In this document: positions 54,415 to 63,539 of the stretch, in pieces
Layout of the letters: the number at the start of each line of letters is the position of its first letter
Numbering within the stretch: position 1 is the stretch's first letter
DNA from: DASQZK01 sp963771005
GTDB lineage: Bacteria > Bacteroidota > Bacteroidia > Bacteroidales > GCA-2748055
Direction of reading: 5' to 3'
Assembly (NCBI GenBank): GCA_963771005.1
Contig: CAVYRO010000008.1
Location: forward strand, 806,001-870,000
DNA: 64,000 bases
Notes under the pieces: model-generated
What the model was told of the DNA's origin: nothing
What the model saw: the letters and a program-made list of their open reading frames with translations, nothing else
Database searches by the model: none
Position numbers and translations under genes: made by a program

Positions 54415-54920
54415 TGACAGTAAATATCCATCTTCAAAAAGGAGATATCACAAAAATGAAAGTTGACGCCATTGTGAATGCCGCCAATAAGTCACTGCTT
54501 GGCGGCGGAGGCGTCGACGGGGCCATCCACCGGGCCGCCGGACCCCGGCTCCTGGAGGAAACCAGTCCACTTCACGGCTGTGAAACCGGCGATGCCAAGA
54601 TCACTAAAGGATACAACCTCCCTTCATCGTATGTCATTCATACAGTCGGGCCGGTGTGGAATGGCGGGCAGCATAATGAGCCGGAACTGTTAAGGAGTTG
54701 CTATAAACGCAGCCTGGAAGTGGCAGCGGAAAATAAAATTCAATCCATCGCCTTTCCGGGGATCAGTACCGGGGTGTATGGCTTTCCGAAAGACCGTGCC
54801 GCGGAGATCGCCGTGGATGCCGTGAAGAATTTCCTGGATGAGAACGAATTGCCCCGTGATGTTTATTTTGTAGCTTTCGATGACGAAAGTTACCGTCTTT
54901 ACCAAAAATTACTGAGTTAA
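54414..54920 (+). CDS. Macrodomain protein (O-acetyl-ADP-ribose deacetylase-like)
   Basis: This 168-residue macrodomain has IVNAANKSLLGGGGVDGAIH and GISTGVYGFPKDRAAEIA, the ADP-ribose-binding loops of the MacroD/YmdB class, which remove acetyl from O-acetyl-ADP-ribose or ADP-ribose from proteins. The Asn and Asp of NAAN and GVDGAIH are present, so it should be active. ATG 54414 overlaps the last base of the pheT stop, giving translational coupling. Confidence 0.93.
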   Translation: MTVNIHLQKGDITKMKVDAIVNAANKSLLGGGGVDGAIHRAAGPRLLEETSPLHGCETGDAKITKGYNLPSSYVIHTVGPVWNGGQHNEPELLRSCYKRSLEVAAENKIQSIAFPGISTGVYGFPKDRAAEIAVDAVKNFLDENELPRDVYFVAFDDESYRLYQKLLS

Positions 54921-54936
54921 CCGTTAATAGATCTAC

Positions 54937-55812
54937 ATGCCAGCAGCCGCCCAAACCGCAGGGGTAAAAAAATATATGTCGATGGTGAAATTCGCCCACA
55001 CCATCTTTGCCATGCCATTTGCAATAACGGGCTTTTTCCTTGGGATACACGATTCGGACGCACCGTTCAGCTGGAGACTACTGTTGCTGGTGGTATTGTG
55101 CATGGTTTTCGCCAGAAATGCGGCAATGGCTTTTAACCGGTATAGCGACAGGGAATTCGATTCAAAAAATCCCCGCACCTTAAAACGGGAGATCCCGGCA
55201 GGGATCATCAGCCCTTCATCAGCCCTGTTCTTCGTGATCCTGAATGCCTTCCTGTTTATTTTAACCACATGGTTCATCAACAGGCTGACCTTCTTTCTTT
55301 CTCCGGTGGCCCTACTGGTGATCCTTGGTTACAGCCTTACCAAGAAATACACGAGCCTCTGTCATTTTATTCTTGGCATCGGGCTTTCCCTCGCTCCTAT
55401 CGGTGCCTATCTTTCGGTAACCGGTGAATTTAGCCTTCTCCCTGTGTTTTACTCCATCCTGGTCCTCTTCTGGGTGAGCGGGTTTGACATGTTGTATGCA
55501 TTGCAGGACGAAGATTTCGATAAAACGATGAACCTTAAATCGATGGTGGTCTTCCTGGGACGAAAGGGGACCATCCGCCTATCGGCAATAACCCATGTAC
55601 TTTCCATGGTGATGGTCCTTCTCATTGGTTATTTCGCCGGCTTCGGCATGATCTACTGGATCGGTTCATTCATCTTTGCCGGGCTCCTGGCTTATCAGCA
55701 CATGATCGTGAGCCCGGATGACCTGAGCCGCTTAAATGTGGCGTTCTTCACCCTGAACGGTATTGCCAGCCTGATATTCGCCGTTTTTAATATCTCGGAT
55801 CTCCTTCTTTAA
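54937..55812 (+). CDS. UbiA-family prenyltransferase (MqnP-like)
   Basis: This 291-residue membrane protein has eight to nine hydrophobic segments and both aspartate-rich UbiA motifs: NRYSDREFDSKNP and YALQDEDFDKTMNLKS. UbiA enzymes attach a polyprenyl chain to an aromatic ring at the membrane. Because the window also encodes futalosine-pathway MqnA and Bacteroidota make menaquinone but not ubiquinone, the likely role is MqnP, the prenyltransferase of that route. This is inference from pathway context. It follows the macrodomain gene by 16 nt. Confidence 0.85.
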   Translation: MPAAAQTAGVKKYMSMVKFAHTIFAMPFAITGFFLGIHDSDAPFSWRLLLLVVLCMVFARNAAMAFNRYSDREFDSKNPRTLKREIPAGIISPSSALFFVILNAFLFILTTWFINRLTFFLSPVALLVILGYSLTKKYTSLCHFILGIGLSLAPIGAYLSVTGEFSLLPVFYSILVLFWVSGFDMLYALQDEDFDKTMNLKSMVVFLGRKGTIRLSAITHVLSMVMVLLIGYFAGFGMIYWIGSFIFAGLLAYQHMIVSPDDLSRLNVAFFTLNGIASLIFAVFNISDLLL

Positions 55813-55896
55813 ATGGTGAAATTTTGTAACTTTTTATCATGACCGGGGTACAATTCAGATGCAGCCCGTTTTGCGTATGCCCACAAAAATCCCGTC

Positions 55897-57036
55897 ATGA
55901 AAAGATTACTGTTGTACCATTTCCTGTTAACAGCCTGCATCAGCCTCTCAGCACAGAAGGATCCTTACCTTCTTCAGAGCATCAGTAAGGGTGACGAGGT
56001 GAACTGTGTGGCCTATTCTCCCGACGGCACCCGTATCATAGCGGGTTACAATGACGGGTCGGCACGCATAATCGAACTGGCCTCAGGTAAGGTGGAGCAG
56101 GAAGTGAAAGGGCACTGGAAGGCGGTCAATGCCGTTGCCTTCGATCCGAAGGGAAGGTACTTCATGACTGCAGGTGACAATACCATAAAGATATGGTCAC
56201 CCGACGGACAACAGATCTATAACCTGAAAGATCATACCACGACAATCGTTTCGGTGGACATCGATACTTCGGGCGTCAATATGGTTAGCGGAGCCATAAG
56301 CCACATATTCAAGCAATGGAATGTTTTGAAAGGTGAAGTCGTCCGCAATTACGGCGCGCATACCGATGTGGCCATGGCCGTTGCTTTCAGCAAGGACGGA
56401 AAATTCATTGCCAGCGGATCCGGTGATCATACCATAAAGATCTGGGATGCGGCATCCGGCGTGGAAGTGAAAAGCCTGCCCGGGCACAGCGGGGATATAT
56501 ACGATGTCGAATTCAGTCCCGATGGCAAAAAGCTTGCAAGCTGCGGCAAAGACAATACCATCCATATTTACGACCTGGATGAAGGCAAACTTCTGCTAAC
56601 GCTTAAGGGGCATAAGAATTATATCATCAGCCTTGCCTTTTCGACCGATGGCCTGCATCTTCTCAGTGCATCGCTCGATGAGGAAATCCGCATGTGGGAA
56701 GTGGAAACAGGTCAAACCATCTATTCCTTCATCGATCATAAGGCGCCGGTCACCCATCTTGCCTTCTCGCCCGACGGACAGACCTTCGCTTCCTCTTCCC
56801 AGGATAAGACCATTAAAATATGGAAATTTTCGAAGGAGATTGTTGCCGATTTTTATTACAGCCCTGAGATCATCGAAAGGATGAGCGGCATGGAAATTTT
56901 CAGTCCCAGGCAGAAAGGGGAAAGCACATCCGATTACCGGGAAAGGCAGCTAAAGGCCGAAGAGGCCCGGACTGGCGTATACGACGAATTCTACAACAGG
57001 TACCTGGAGGATCTGAAAAAGGGAGAATTGAAGTAA
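55897..57036 (+). CDS. Exported WD40-repeat protein
   Basis: This 379-residue protein has a signal peptide (LLLYHFLLTACISLSA) followed by seven WD40-like blades over residues about 30-305. Repeated endings are IKIWSPDGQQIYNL, IKIWDAASGVEVKSLPGH, IHIYDLDEGKLLLTLKGH, IRMWEVETGQTIYSF and IKIWKFSKE. A basic, charged tail of about 70 residues follows the last blade (FYYSPEIIERMSGMEIFSPR). It is likely a periplasmic or surface scaffold. The function is unknown. Confidence 0.88.
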   Translation: MKRLLLYHFLLTACISLSAQKDPYLLQSISKGDEVNCVAYSPDGTRIIAGYNDGSARIIELASGKVEQEVKGHWKAVNAVAFDPKGRYFMTAGDNTIKIWSPDGQQIYNLKDHTTTIVSVDIDTSGVNMVSGAISHIFKQWNVLKGEVVRNYGAHTDVAMAVAFSKDGKFIASGSGDHTIKIWDAASGVEVKSLPGHSGDIYDVEFSPDGKKLASCGKDNTIHIYDLDEGKLLLTLKGHKNYIISLAFSTDGLHLLSASLDEEIRMWEVETGQTIYSFIDHKAPVTHLAFSPDGQTFASSSQDKTIKIWKFSKEIVADFYYSPEIIERMSGMEIFSPRQKGESTSDYRERQLKAEEARTGVYDEFYNRYLEDLKKGELK

Positions 57037-57729
57037 AGAGGAACACGGATCCCGGAAGAATTTGGTGATTTGGTTATTTGGTTATTTGGTGAAGTAGAAG
57101 AGGAAGAGGAACACGGATTTGACGGATTCCGATGGCCATCGGAACGGATTCTCACGGATGAAATTTTTAACTTACCTAAAACCACCTACAACAATTTATA
57201 ACAAATAAATCCGCGTTCATCCGTCAAAATCCGTTCCGATAGCCATCGGATCCGTGTTCTACATTCATGTTGCGCACCTACGGAGCGCCGGGACGCACAT
57301 TATATTAAGCTATCGATATCAGCCACCTACGGAGGCTTCCCGAACAAACCATCTGATACATTCGAACCTGAAACAACATCAAACAACATCAAACATTATC
57401 AAATAACATCAAACCATTTCAAACCATTTCAAACAATCCTCAAACAACTCTTTCTGTGATAATCTGTGAAATCTGTGGTGAAACTCCCCCAAACCATTTC
57501 AAACCATCTGAAACCATCTTAAAAAATCCGTGAAAATCCGTTCCGATGGCCATCGGAATCCGTCAAATCCGTGTTCCTCTTCCTTCAAACCATTTCAAAC
57601 CATTTCAAACAATCCTCAAACAACTCTTTCTGTGATAATCTGTGAAATCTGTGGTGAAACTCCCGGAAACCATTTCAAACCACTTCAAACCACCTGAAAC
57701 TTCCCTACTCCCCCTTTGCCTTAAAATTC
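57037..57729. repeat. Repeat-rich spacer: exact 80-bp direct repeat, palindromes, CATTTCAAAC words
   Basis: No gene is seen. An 80-bp sequence at 57409-57488 recurs without mismatch at 57585-57664 (176 bp apart). Both are embedded in runs of CATTTCAAAC and CATCAAACAA units. The 16-bp palindrome TCCGATGGCCATCGGA occurs at about 57128 and 57542, with a variant (one base changed) near 57236. The phrase AAATCCGTGTTCCTCTTCC near 57566 also appears inverted near 57095 and, in related form, around 26650 and 27180. Such spacers suggest repeat turnover, not coding. Confidence 0.85.
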
Positions 57730-57760
57730 TATGAATAATCCACCCGATGTGCTAACTTTG
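57730..57760 (+). promoter_or_regulatory. Bacteroidota-type promoter for yicC-gmk-nadD
   Basis: TATG (57730-57733), a 19-nt spacer and TAACTTTG (57753-57760) fit the TTTG/TAnnTTTG consensus with one mismatch in the -33 box. The -7 box ends 23 nt before the yicC ATG at 57784. It marks the end of the repeat-rich spacer. Confidence 0.6.
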
Positions 57761-57783
57761 TTTTTTATCTTCAAAATCAAGGT

Positions 57784-58659
57784 ATGCTCAAATCAATGAC
57801 AGGCTACGGGAAAGCCGAGGTGAATCTTTCCGGAAAGAAGGTGATCATCGAGATCAAATCATTAAACAGCAAGAATAACGATACGAACATCAAAACTCCC
57901 CCCGTACTCCGGGAAAAGGAGCTCCTTATCCGGCAAATGGTTAACGACCGGCTGACCCGTGGGAAAATTGATGTATCGGTATTTTATGAAATGAATGAGG
58001 CGGAGGCTGTCCCCGGGATCAATAAAGCGGTTTTTCTTTCCTGGTACCGGGAGATCAGCAGCATATCGCAGGAACTTGGCATTGAACCGGGAGAAAGGAT
58101 CATCCAGTCGATCCTGCGTTTTCCTGACATTCTTAAATCAGCGAGGAACGAGCCGGAAGAGCAGGGATGGGATTTGATCCGCGAAGGGCTTGGCAAGGCA
58201 ATAGAAAATCTCGACCAGTTCAGGGTCCAGGAAGGACTGTCGATGTATTACGACCTCACCGAGAGGGTAGCCACCATTCTTACCCATTTGAAAGAGGTCG
58301 AAAAATACGAGGAACCGAGGATCGTAAGGCTGCGGGAAAGGATCGAAAAAAACATTTCGGGGGCCGGACTAACCGAGGAGATCGACCGCAACCGCTTTGA
58401 ACAGGAGATGATATTCTATATCGAACGCCTTGACATTTCCGAGGAAAAAATACGGCTGCAAAACCACTGCGACTATTTTACCATCACGATGTCGGCCGAA
58501 GAAGCCTCGGGTAAAAAACTGGCTTTCATCAGTCAGGAAATGGGAAGGGAGATCAACACCCTGGGTTCAAAGGCCAACGATTCGGATATTCAGCATCTCG
58601 TGGTCAAAATGAAGGATGAACTTGAAAAGATCAAGGAACTGATCGCAAATGTCCTCTGA
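57784..58659 (+). CDS. YicC-family endoribonuclease-like protein
   Basis: This 291-residue YicC family protein starts MLKSMTGYGKAEVNLSGKKV, contains VEIKSLNSKN-type sequence and ends with the DUF1732-type domain (EEASGKKLAFISQEMGREIN, then TLGSKANDSDIQHLVVKMKD). E. coli YicC is an endoribonuclease acting on small RNAs. It is the first gene of a yicC-gmk-nadD operon, a conserved order in Bacteroidota. Confidence 0.94.
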   Translation: MLKSMTGYGKAEVNLSGKKVIIEIKSLNSKNNDTNIKTPPVLREKELLIRQMVNDRLTRGKIDVSVFYEMNEAEAVPGINKAVFLSWYREISSISQELGIEPGERIIQSILRFPDILKSARNEPEEQGWDLIREGLGKAIENLDQFRVQEGLSMYYDLTERVATILTHLKEVEKYEEPRIVRLRERIEKNISGAGLTEEIDRNRFEQEMIFYIERLDISEEKIRLQNHCDYFTITMSAEEASGKKLAFISQEMGREINTLGSKANDSDIQHLVVKMKDELEKIKELIANVL

Positions 58660-59236
58660 AATGGAAGGCAGAGCCCTCATATTTTCGGCACCATCCGGCT
58701 CGGGGAAGACCACCATTGTCAGGCATCTGCTGGAGAAGATCCCAGGGCTCGAATTTTCAATTTCGGCTTGTAGCAGGGCAAAACGGGAAGGCGAAACCGA
58801 CGGTATTGATTATTATTTTCTTCAGCCCCGTGAATTCAGGGACAAGATCAGGAGGGATGCGTTTGTCGAGTGGGAGGAAGTATACCCGGACCGGTATTAC
58901 GGCACGCTGAAATCGGAACTCGAAAGGATTTGGAAAAAAGGACATCATGCCGTTTTTGACGTCGATGTGGTCGGCGGACTTAACCTGAAAAAAATATTTG
59001 GAGACAGGGCTCTTGCCGTTTTCATACAGGCACCCTCAAGGGAAATCCTCGAACAAAGGCTGCGCGACCGTTCTACCGAGGATGAAGCTTCGCTCAGGAA
59101 ACGCATTGAGAAAGCGAATCAGGAGGCGGAATTTGCCGGGAAATTTGACCGCATACTCGTGAACGATGACCTGGAAACTGCGTTCAGAGAGGCAGAAGAG
59201 ATGGTATGGGCCTTCCTTGAGAGCGCTAACAACTAA
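58649..59236 (+). CDS. gmk: Guanylate kinase
   Basis: Guanylate kinase phosphorylates GMP to GDP. The 195-residue product has the P-loop SAPSGSGKTTIV, the GMP-binding SRAKREGETDGIDYYF, YYGTLKSELERIW and AVFDVDVVGGLNLK. ATG 58649 overlaps yicC by 11 nt, giving coupled translation; ATG 58661 is an alternative. Confidence 0.96.
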   Translation: MSSEMEGRALIFSAPSGSGKTTIVRHLLEKIPGLEFSISACSRAKREGETDGIDYYFLQPREFRDKIRRDAFVEWEEVYPDRYYGTLKSELERIWKKGHHAVFDVDVVGGLNLKKIFGDRALAVFIQAPSREILEQRLRDRSTEDEASLRKRIEKANQEAEFAGKFDRILVNDDLETAFREAEEMVWAFLESANN

Positions 59237-59239
59237 CCA

Positions 59240-59842
59240 ATGATTCAGGCAATGGATATTAAACGGATCATCAGGACGGGACTCTTTTTCGGCTCGTTCA
59301 ATCCCATACATAACGGGCACATGGCCATTGCCGAATATATCTATGAGTTCACCGATCTCGACCAGCTGTGGTTCGTGGTCAGTCCGCAGAATCCGTTTAA
59401 GAAAAAAGACACCCTCCTGGACGACCACCACCGGCTCGAGATGGTGTACCGCGCCATCGGTGATGATCCCCGCTTCAGGGTGAGCGATATCGAGTTCCGT
59501 ATGCCTAAACCTTCCTATACCGTTGACACGCTCAGCTATCTTTCCGAGAAATATCCCGATCGTGAATTCTCCCTGATAATGGGGGCCGACAACCTGCGAA
59601 GCTTCAACAAGTGGAAGAATTGTGAGATCCTGGCCGAAAAATACAAGCGGTATGTTTATCCAAGGGAAGGCGTTCCCGAATCGGAGATTGAAAAACACAA
59701 GAATATCGAATTTGTACATGCCCCACGTATCGAGATCTCTTCGAGCTTTATCCGCGAAGCCATCGCTGCCGGCAAAACCATCCGCTTTTTCATGCCGGAG
59801 GCTGTATATAAATACCTTGATGAGATGAATTTTTATAAATGA
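59240..59842 (+). CDS. nadD: Nicotinate-nucleotide adenylyltransferase
   Basis: NadD joins nicotinate mononucleotide and ATP to give deamido-NAD. The 200-residue product shows GLFFGSFNPIHNGHMAIAEY with the GxFxPxHxGH nucleotidyltransferase motif, the NadD signature LIMGADNLRSFNKW and EISSSFIREAIAAGK. It follows gmk by 3 nt. An internal ATG at MDIKRI is possible. Confidence 0.96.
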   Translation: MIQAMDIKRIIRTGLFFGSFNPIHNGHMAIAEYIYEFTDLDQLWFVVSPQNPFKKKDTLLDDHHRLEMVYRAIGDDPRFRVSDIEFRMPKPSYTVDTLSYLSEKYPDREFSLIMGADNLRSFNKWKNCEILAEKYKRYVYPREGVPESEIEKHKNIEFVHAPRIEISSSFIREAIAAGKTIRFFMPEAVYKYLDEMNFYK

Positions 59843-59999
59843 TGAGGGTTGCACGAGCCTGGGTCAACAGACTCATAGCCTTGGGTATTTGATCTAATTG
59901 CGGCAGAATGTAAGAAAAACGGGATTCCCGGAGCTATGTAAATGCACGGCCTGTTTCCCGATTTCCGGGGTAATTTAAAGTTTGTCACCTGGCTAAAAG

Positions 60000-60374
60000 T
60001 CAGGGAATATCTTCCTCCCGGTTCTCTTCCCAATACTCCGGCCGGAATTCCGTCGTCTCCTGCTTCCAGATCGCCGGCGTAACAAAATAACCCTCCCTGG
60101 TTTTCAGCCGCCGCTCATAAATGGCAAATACCGGGTTAAAGACAAGGTCGGTGACTCCGAGTGTATATTTTTGGGAAGGAGGAACGGCAGGCGCCGAAGA
60201 TATTTCCTCTTCTGCAGCAGGTTGTGTTTCTTCCGAATACTTCACCTCCAGGCCGTTATAACCGAGGAGATCTTTCAAAAATTCAAGACGTTCGCGGGAA
60301 ATACCTTTATCGATGACCGTGCAGCGTACGCCGTCGATTACCTCAATAATATGTTTGGCATTGTTGATGGACAT
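60000..60374 (-). CDS. Small conserved-looking protein, function unknown
   Basis: This 124-residue soluble protein has NAKHIIEVIDGVRCTVIDKG and LEFLKDLLGYNGLEVKYSEE at the start, a Pro/Ala/Glu-rich linker near residue 55-68, then KYTLGVTDLVFNPVFAIYER and REGYFVTPAIWKQETTEF. There is no signal or membrane segment. It lies 17 nt downstream of nuoN on the same strand and may be the last gene of the nuo transcript. I do not recognise a named family. Confidence 0.8.
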   Translation of the reverse strand: MSINNAKHIIEVIDGVRCTVIDKGISRERLEFLKDLLGYNGLEVKYSEETQPAAEEEISSAPAVPPSQKYTLGVTDLVFNPVFAIYERRLKTREGYFVTPAIWKQETTEFRPEYWEENREEDIP

Positions 60375-60391
60375 GATCTTAGGGGTTCAGG

Positions 60392-61810
60392 TTAAACGCC
60401 GTAGCTAAGGTTGCGGATCACTTCGAAGATAACGCTGGCAAAACCGGTAACGACGATCCCGGCAACACAGATATACAGGCCGAGCCTTGAAGGGATATCG
60501 ATGGCTAGTTTCGCGATGGGAGCTTCATTCTTATCGATGAACATAGCTTTAACCACCAGGAGATAGTAGTAGAGTGAAATGATCGTATTCAGAACGGCAA
60601 TGATCACGAGAACGTAAAATCCCTGCTGGGCCGCGGCCGTGAACAGGAAAAATTTCCCGAAGAAGCCTGCAAGCGGCGGGATCCCCGCCAGGGAGAACAT
60701 CGCGAGCATCATAATGAGGCTTAGTCCCCTGTTGGTATGGTACAGGCCGTTATAATCCTGTATGTTTTCCTTCCCGGAGGCCATCGAAACGGCAGCCACA
60801 ACACCGAAAGCGGCCAGGTTCGAGAAGATGTATACAAGTACGTAATAGATCACCGACGCCATGCCCAGCTGGTTACCGCCGATCAGCCCGAGCAGGAGAT
60901 ACCCGGCCTGCGAGATGGAGGAGAAGGCAAGGAATCGCTTCAGGTTCTTCTGCCGGATGGCAAAGAGGTTACCTATGGTCATTGTGAGTACCGCCCCGAT
61001 ATAGATCACTCGCTGCCAAAGGTGGATGATCGAAGGAAATACGACGAAAAGGATGATCATAAGAATGAAAACGGCTGCTCCTTTTGATACAACGGAAAGA
61101 TAGGAAGTCACGTTTACGGGGGCCCCTTCATACACATCGGCCGTCCACAGGTGAAAGGGCACCACCGAGATTTTAAAGGCGAGACCGCTGAAAAAGAAAA
61201 TGAATCCCAGCCCGCCGAGTACGCTGTTCCGGAAAAGATGCGCCACCTGGTCGAAGTAAAGGCTGCCTGTAGTTCCGTAGATCATTGAGAGCCCGTAAAG
61301 CAGGATCCCCGAAGAGAGCGCCGAGGAAAGAATAAGCTTTATCCCCGCTTCTGCCGAAGTATTCCTGTAACGGTCATAGGCTGCCAGTGCAGATATGGGG
61401 ATGGTGGCCAGTTCAAGCCCCAGGTAAAACATCAGGAAATGCCCGGAGGAAATCATGAAATCCATTCCCATAAGCGTCGAAAGCAGAAGAATGAAAAATT
61501 CGCTGATCTTCTCTTCATTTTCATCCTTTCCCAGCCAGGTATAGGACTGGAACATGATGATGAGCACGGCGATGTTCAAAATGTTCTTCATGAGAATGGT
61601 CGTACCCGAAGCCCTGAACATTCCGCCAAAGAGGGTCCCTTCCGGAACGGGCAGAAAACCGGTGACCGTAACGACTGCGAACAGGATGATGGCAATGCCT
61701 CTCACAGATTTACCGTCACCTTTGCGGAAGATCTCTATACAAAGGATCAGGACTATCGAGACGGCAAGAAGCACTTCCTGCCTCATCATGGAAATATTTG
61801 TCAGATTCAT
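60392..61810 (-). CDS. nuoN: NADH-quinone oxidoreductase subunit N
   Basis: NuoN is one of three antiporter-like proton-pumping subunits of complex I. The 472-residue product has about 14 membrane segments and the family regions YLGLELATIPISALAAYD, FFFSGLAFKISVVPFHLWTA with the key Lys, then KNLKRFLAFSSISQAGYLLL and SLAGIPPLAGFFGKFFLF. It is downstream of nuoM with a 128-nt gap that contains a copy of the palindromic element. Confidence 0.95.
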   Translation of the reverse strand: MNLTNISMMRQEVLLAVSIVLILCIEIFRKGDGKSVRGIAIILFAVVTVTGFLPVPEGTLFGGMFRASGTTILMKNILNIAVLIIMFQSYTWLGKDENEEKISEFFILLLSTLMGMDFMISSGHFLMFYLGLELATIPISALAAYDRYRNTSAEAGIKLILSSALSSGILLYGLSMIYGTTGSLYFDQVAHLFRNSVLGGLGFIFFFSGLAFKISVVPFHLWTADVYEGAPVNVTSYLSVVSKGAAVFILMIILFVVFPSIIHLWQRVIYIGAVLTMTIGNLFAIRQKNLKRFLAFSSISQAGYLLLGLIGGNQLGMASVIYYVLVYIFSNLAAFGVVAAVSMASGKENIQDYNGLYHTNRGLSLIMMLAMFSLAGIPPLAGFFGKFFLFTAAAQQGFYVLVIIAVLNTIISLYYYLLVVKAMFIDKNEAPIAKLAIDIPSRLGLYICVAGIVVTGFASVIFEVIRNLSYGV

Positions 61811-61830
61811 TCTAGAAAAATTTTATTTTA

Positions 61831-61909
61831 AAGGTATAATGGAACCCACATGACCGATCATTCTAAAGTTACCTTTGTTTTTGTCATCAATCCTGTGGGT
61901 TTCATTTTA
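61831..61909. repeat. Palindromic dispersed element, copy 2, in nuoM/nuoN junction
   Basis: This 79-bp copy aligns with 7621-7698: AAGGTATAATGGAACCCACA, then AAAGTTACCTTTGT, then TGTGGGTTTCATTTTA. The arms have diverged by several bases. It occupies most of the gap between the nuoN start (61810) and the nuoM stop (61939), so it is transcribed within the operon. Confidence 0.88.
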
Positions 61910-61938
61910 GCTTTTCCTGATGGAGGTTAAATTCGACA

Positions 61939-63444
61939 TTAAAAGGGGCTGATAGCCAGTATTTTATGTATGATGGGCGTGAGGCTGTCACCGATCATGG
62001 TTGTAAGCCAGTATGGAGCAAGCCCAATGGCCGCCACGGCAACGATGAGAGTGACGGTTGAGAGACGCTCATACCAAACGGCATCTTTAAGTTCGAAATA
62101 ATGCTTGTCCTTTACGGGTCCGAGAAGGAGGATCCCCACCACTCTCAGGATGTACACAGCAGTGATGACGATCGATGAGGCTGCCAGTATTGTCACGACC
62201 CGGTGGAAGGTATCGGCATGCTGAAATGCGCCAACGAAAATGGTCATCTCAGCCACGAAACCGCTGAGTCCGGGTAGACCCAGAGATGCCAGACCGGCGA
62301 TCACATAGGCCACTGCAAGGAAGGGTATCACCTTCATCAGGCCTCCCATCTCGTTGATAAGTCTTGTATGCGTACGTCCGTAAACCATGCCGATAAGGGC
62401 GAAGAAAAGGGCCGTCATCAGTCCGTGGGAGATCATCTGCACCACTGCGCCGTTCATCGCCGTCTTGTTCATCATGAGAACAGCGAACAGAACGAGACCG
62501 CAATGGCTGACCGATGAATAGGCGTTGATATATTTGAGATCCTTCTGGAAGACTGCGCCGAAAGCCCCGTAAACGACGCTTATCGAAGTCAGGATGATGA
62601 AGATCCAGGCCATCTCTTTAGCAGCTTCAGGCATAAGGAACATAGCCACGCGGAATGCACCGTATCCCCCCAGTTTCATGAGAACGCCGGCATGCAGCAT
62701 CGATACCGCTGTGGGTGCCGAAGCATGACCGTCGGGCGACCACGTATGGAACGGGAAGAGGGCGCCGAGAATACCGAAGCCTACGAAGGTCAACGGGAAG
62801 AAAATGCGTTGCGCATTCATCGGGATGTGCGTCTTCGAGATCTCAAGGATATTAAAGGTAAGGGGGCCTCCGCCGGGAGCCGAATTAAGATAGATCCCGA
62901 GGATACCCACCAGCAGCAGGGCCGAACCGCCCATCAGCATAAGGGTGAGTTTCATGGCAGAATATTCCTTGGGTCCGCTGCCCCAGATCCCGATAAGCAG
63001 GTACATGGGGATAACGGCGACCTCGTAAAACAGGAACATGGTGAACAGGTCGAGCGAGATGAAAAATCCGAACACCCCCGTGCCCAAAAGAATGAGCGAA
63101 ACGAAAAATTCCCGGGTCAGGTATTCAACCTGCCATGATGCAAAGATGCCCGCGAAGATCACGATAGACGTCAGGGCGATCATGGCAACAGAGATCCCGT
63201 CGACCCCCACGCTGTAGTAGATATGCAGGCTGCTGAACCATTCATAGCTCGAGGTGAACAGCATCTCCGCCGTATTGCCGGCATGCCGTTCCGACAGGTA
63301 CAGGAAAACCAGGATCCCCGCGATGATCAGTTGCAGTCCCATCCCGACGGCAGAGACCACCCGGACGCGGCGCGTGTCCTTCTGCAGAATGATCCCCGCC
63401 ATGGTAAGTACCGGGATCAGGATAAGCAATGATAAAATATTCAT
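61939..63444 (-). CDS. nuoM: NADH-quinone oxidoreductase subunit M
   Basis: This 501-residue antiporter-like complex I subunit has 14 membrane segments and shows YYSVGVDGISVAMIALTSIV, FFISLDLFTMFLFYEVAVIP with the conserved Glu, FPFHTWSPDGHASAPTAVSM and GLPGLSGFVAEMTIFVGAF. It lies between the partial nuoL and nuoN in the usual complex I order, with intergenic gaps of 95 and 128 nt that are larger than usual and contain the palindromic element. Confidence 0.96.
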   Translation of the reverse strand: MNILSLLILIPVLTMAGIILQKDTRRVRVVSAVGMGLQLIIAGILVFLYLSERHAGNTAEMLFTSSYEWFSSLHIYYSVGVDGISVAMIALTSIVIFAGIFASWQVEYLTREFFVSLILLGTGVFGFFISLDLFTMFLFYEVAVIPMYLLIGIWGSGPKEYSAMKLTLMLMGGSALLLVGILGIYLNSAPGGGPLTFNILEISKTHIPMNAQRIFFPLTFVGFGILGALFPFHTWSPDGHASAPTAVSMLHAGVLMKLGGYGAFRVAMFLMPEAAKEMAWIFIILTSISVVYGAFGAVFQKDLKYINAYSSVSHCGLVLFAVLMMNKTAMNGAVVQMISHGLMTALFFALIGMVYGRTHTRLINEMGGLMKVIPFLAVAYVIAGLASLGLPGLSGFVAEMTIFVGAFQHADTFHRVVTILAASSIVITAVYILRVVGILLLGPVKDKHYFELKDAVWYERLSTVTLIVAVAAIGLAPYWLTTMIGDSLTPIIHKILAISPF

Positions 63445-63465
63445 TATATAATAATTTTGATTTTA

Positions 63466-63519
63466 AAGGTATAATGGAACCCACATGATCGATTATTATA
63501 AAATTAGGGTTTCATTTTA
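63466..63519. repeat. Palindromic dispersed element, copy 3 (shortened), in nuoL/nuoM junction
   Basis: This 54-bp copy keeps the left arm (AAGGTATAATGGAACCCACA, then TGATCGAT) and the end GGGTTTCATTTTA, but lacks the central AAAGTTACC part and most of the right arm. It fills the nuoL/nuoM gap. Confidence 0.8.
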
Positions 63520-63539
63520 GTTAGTTTAATACTTTAGAT

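Noticed and set aside
59036..59854. 272-residue frame antisense to gmk and nadD
   Set aside because: It overlaps two clearly identified essential genes and has no family features.
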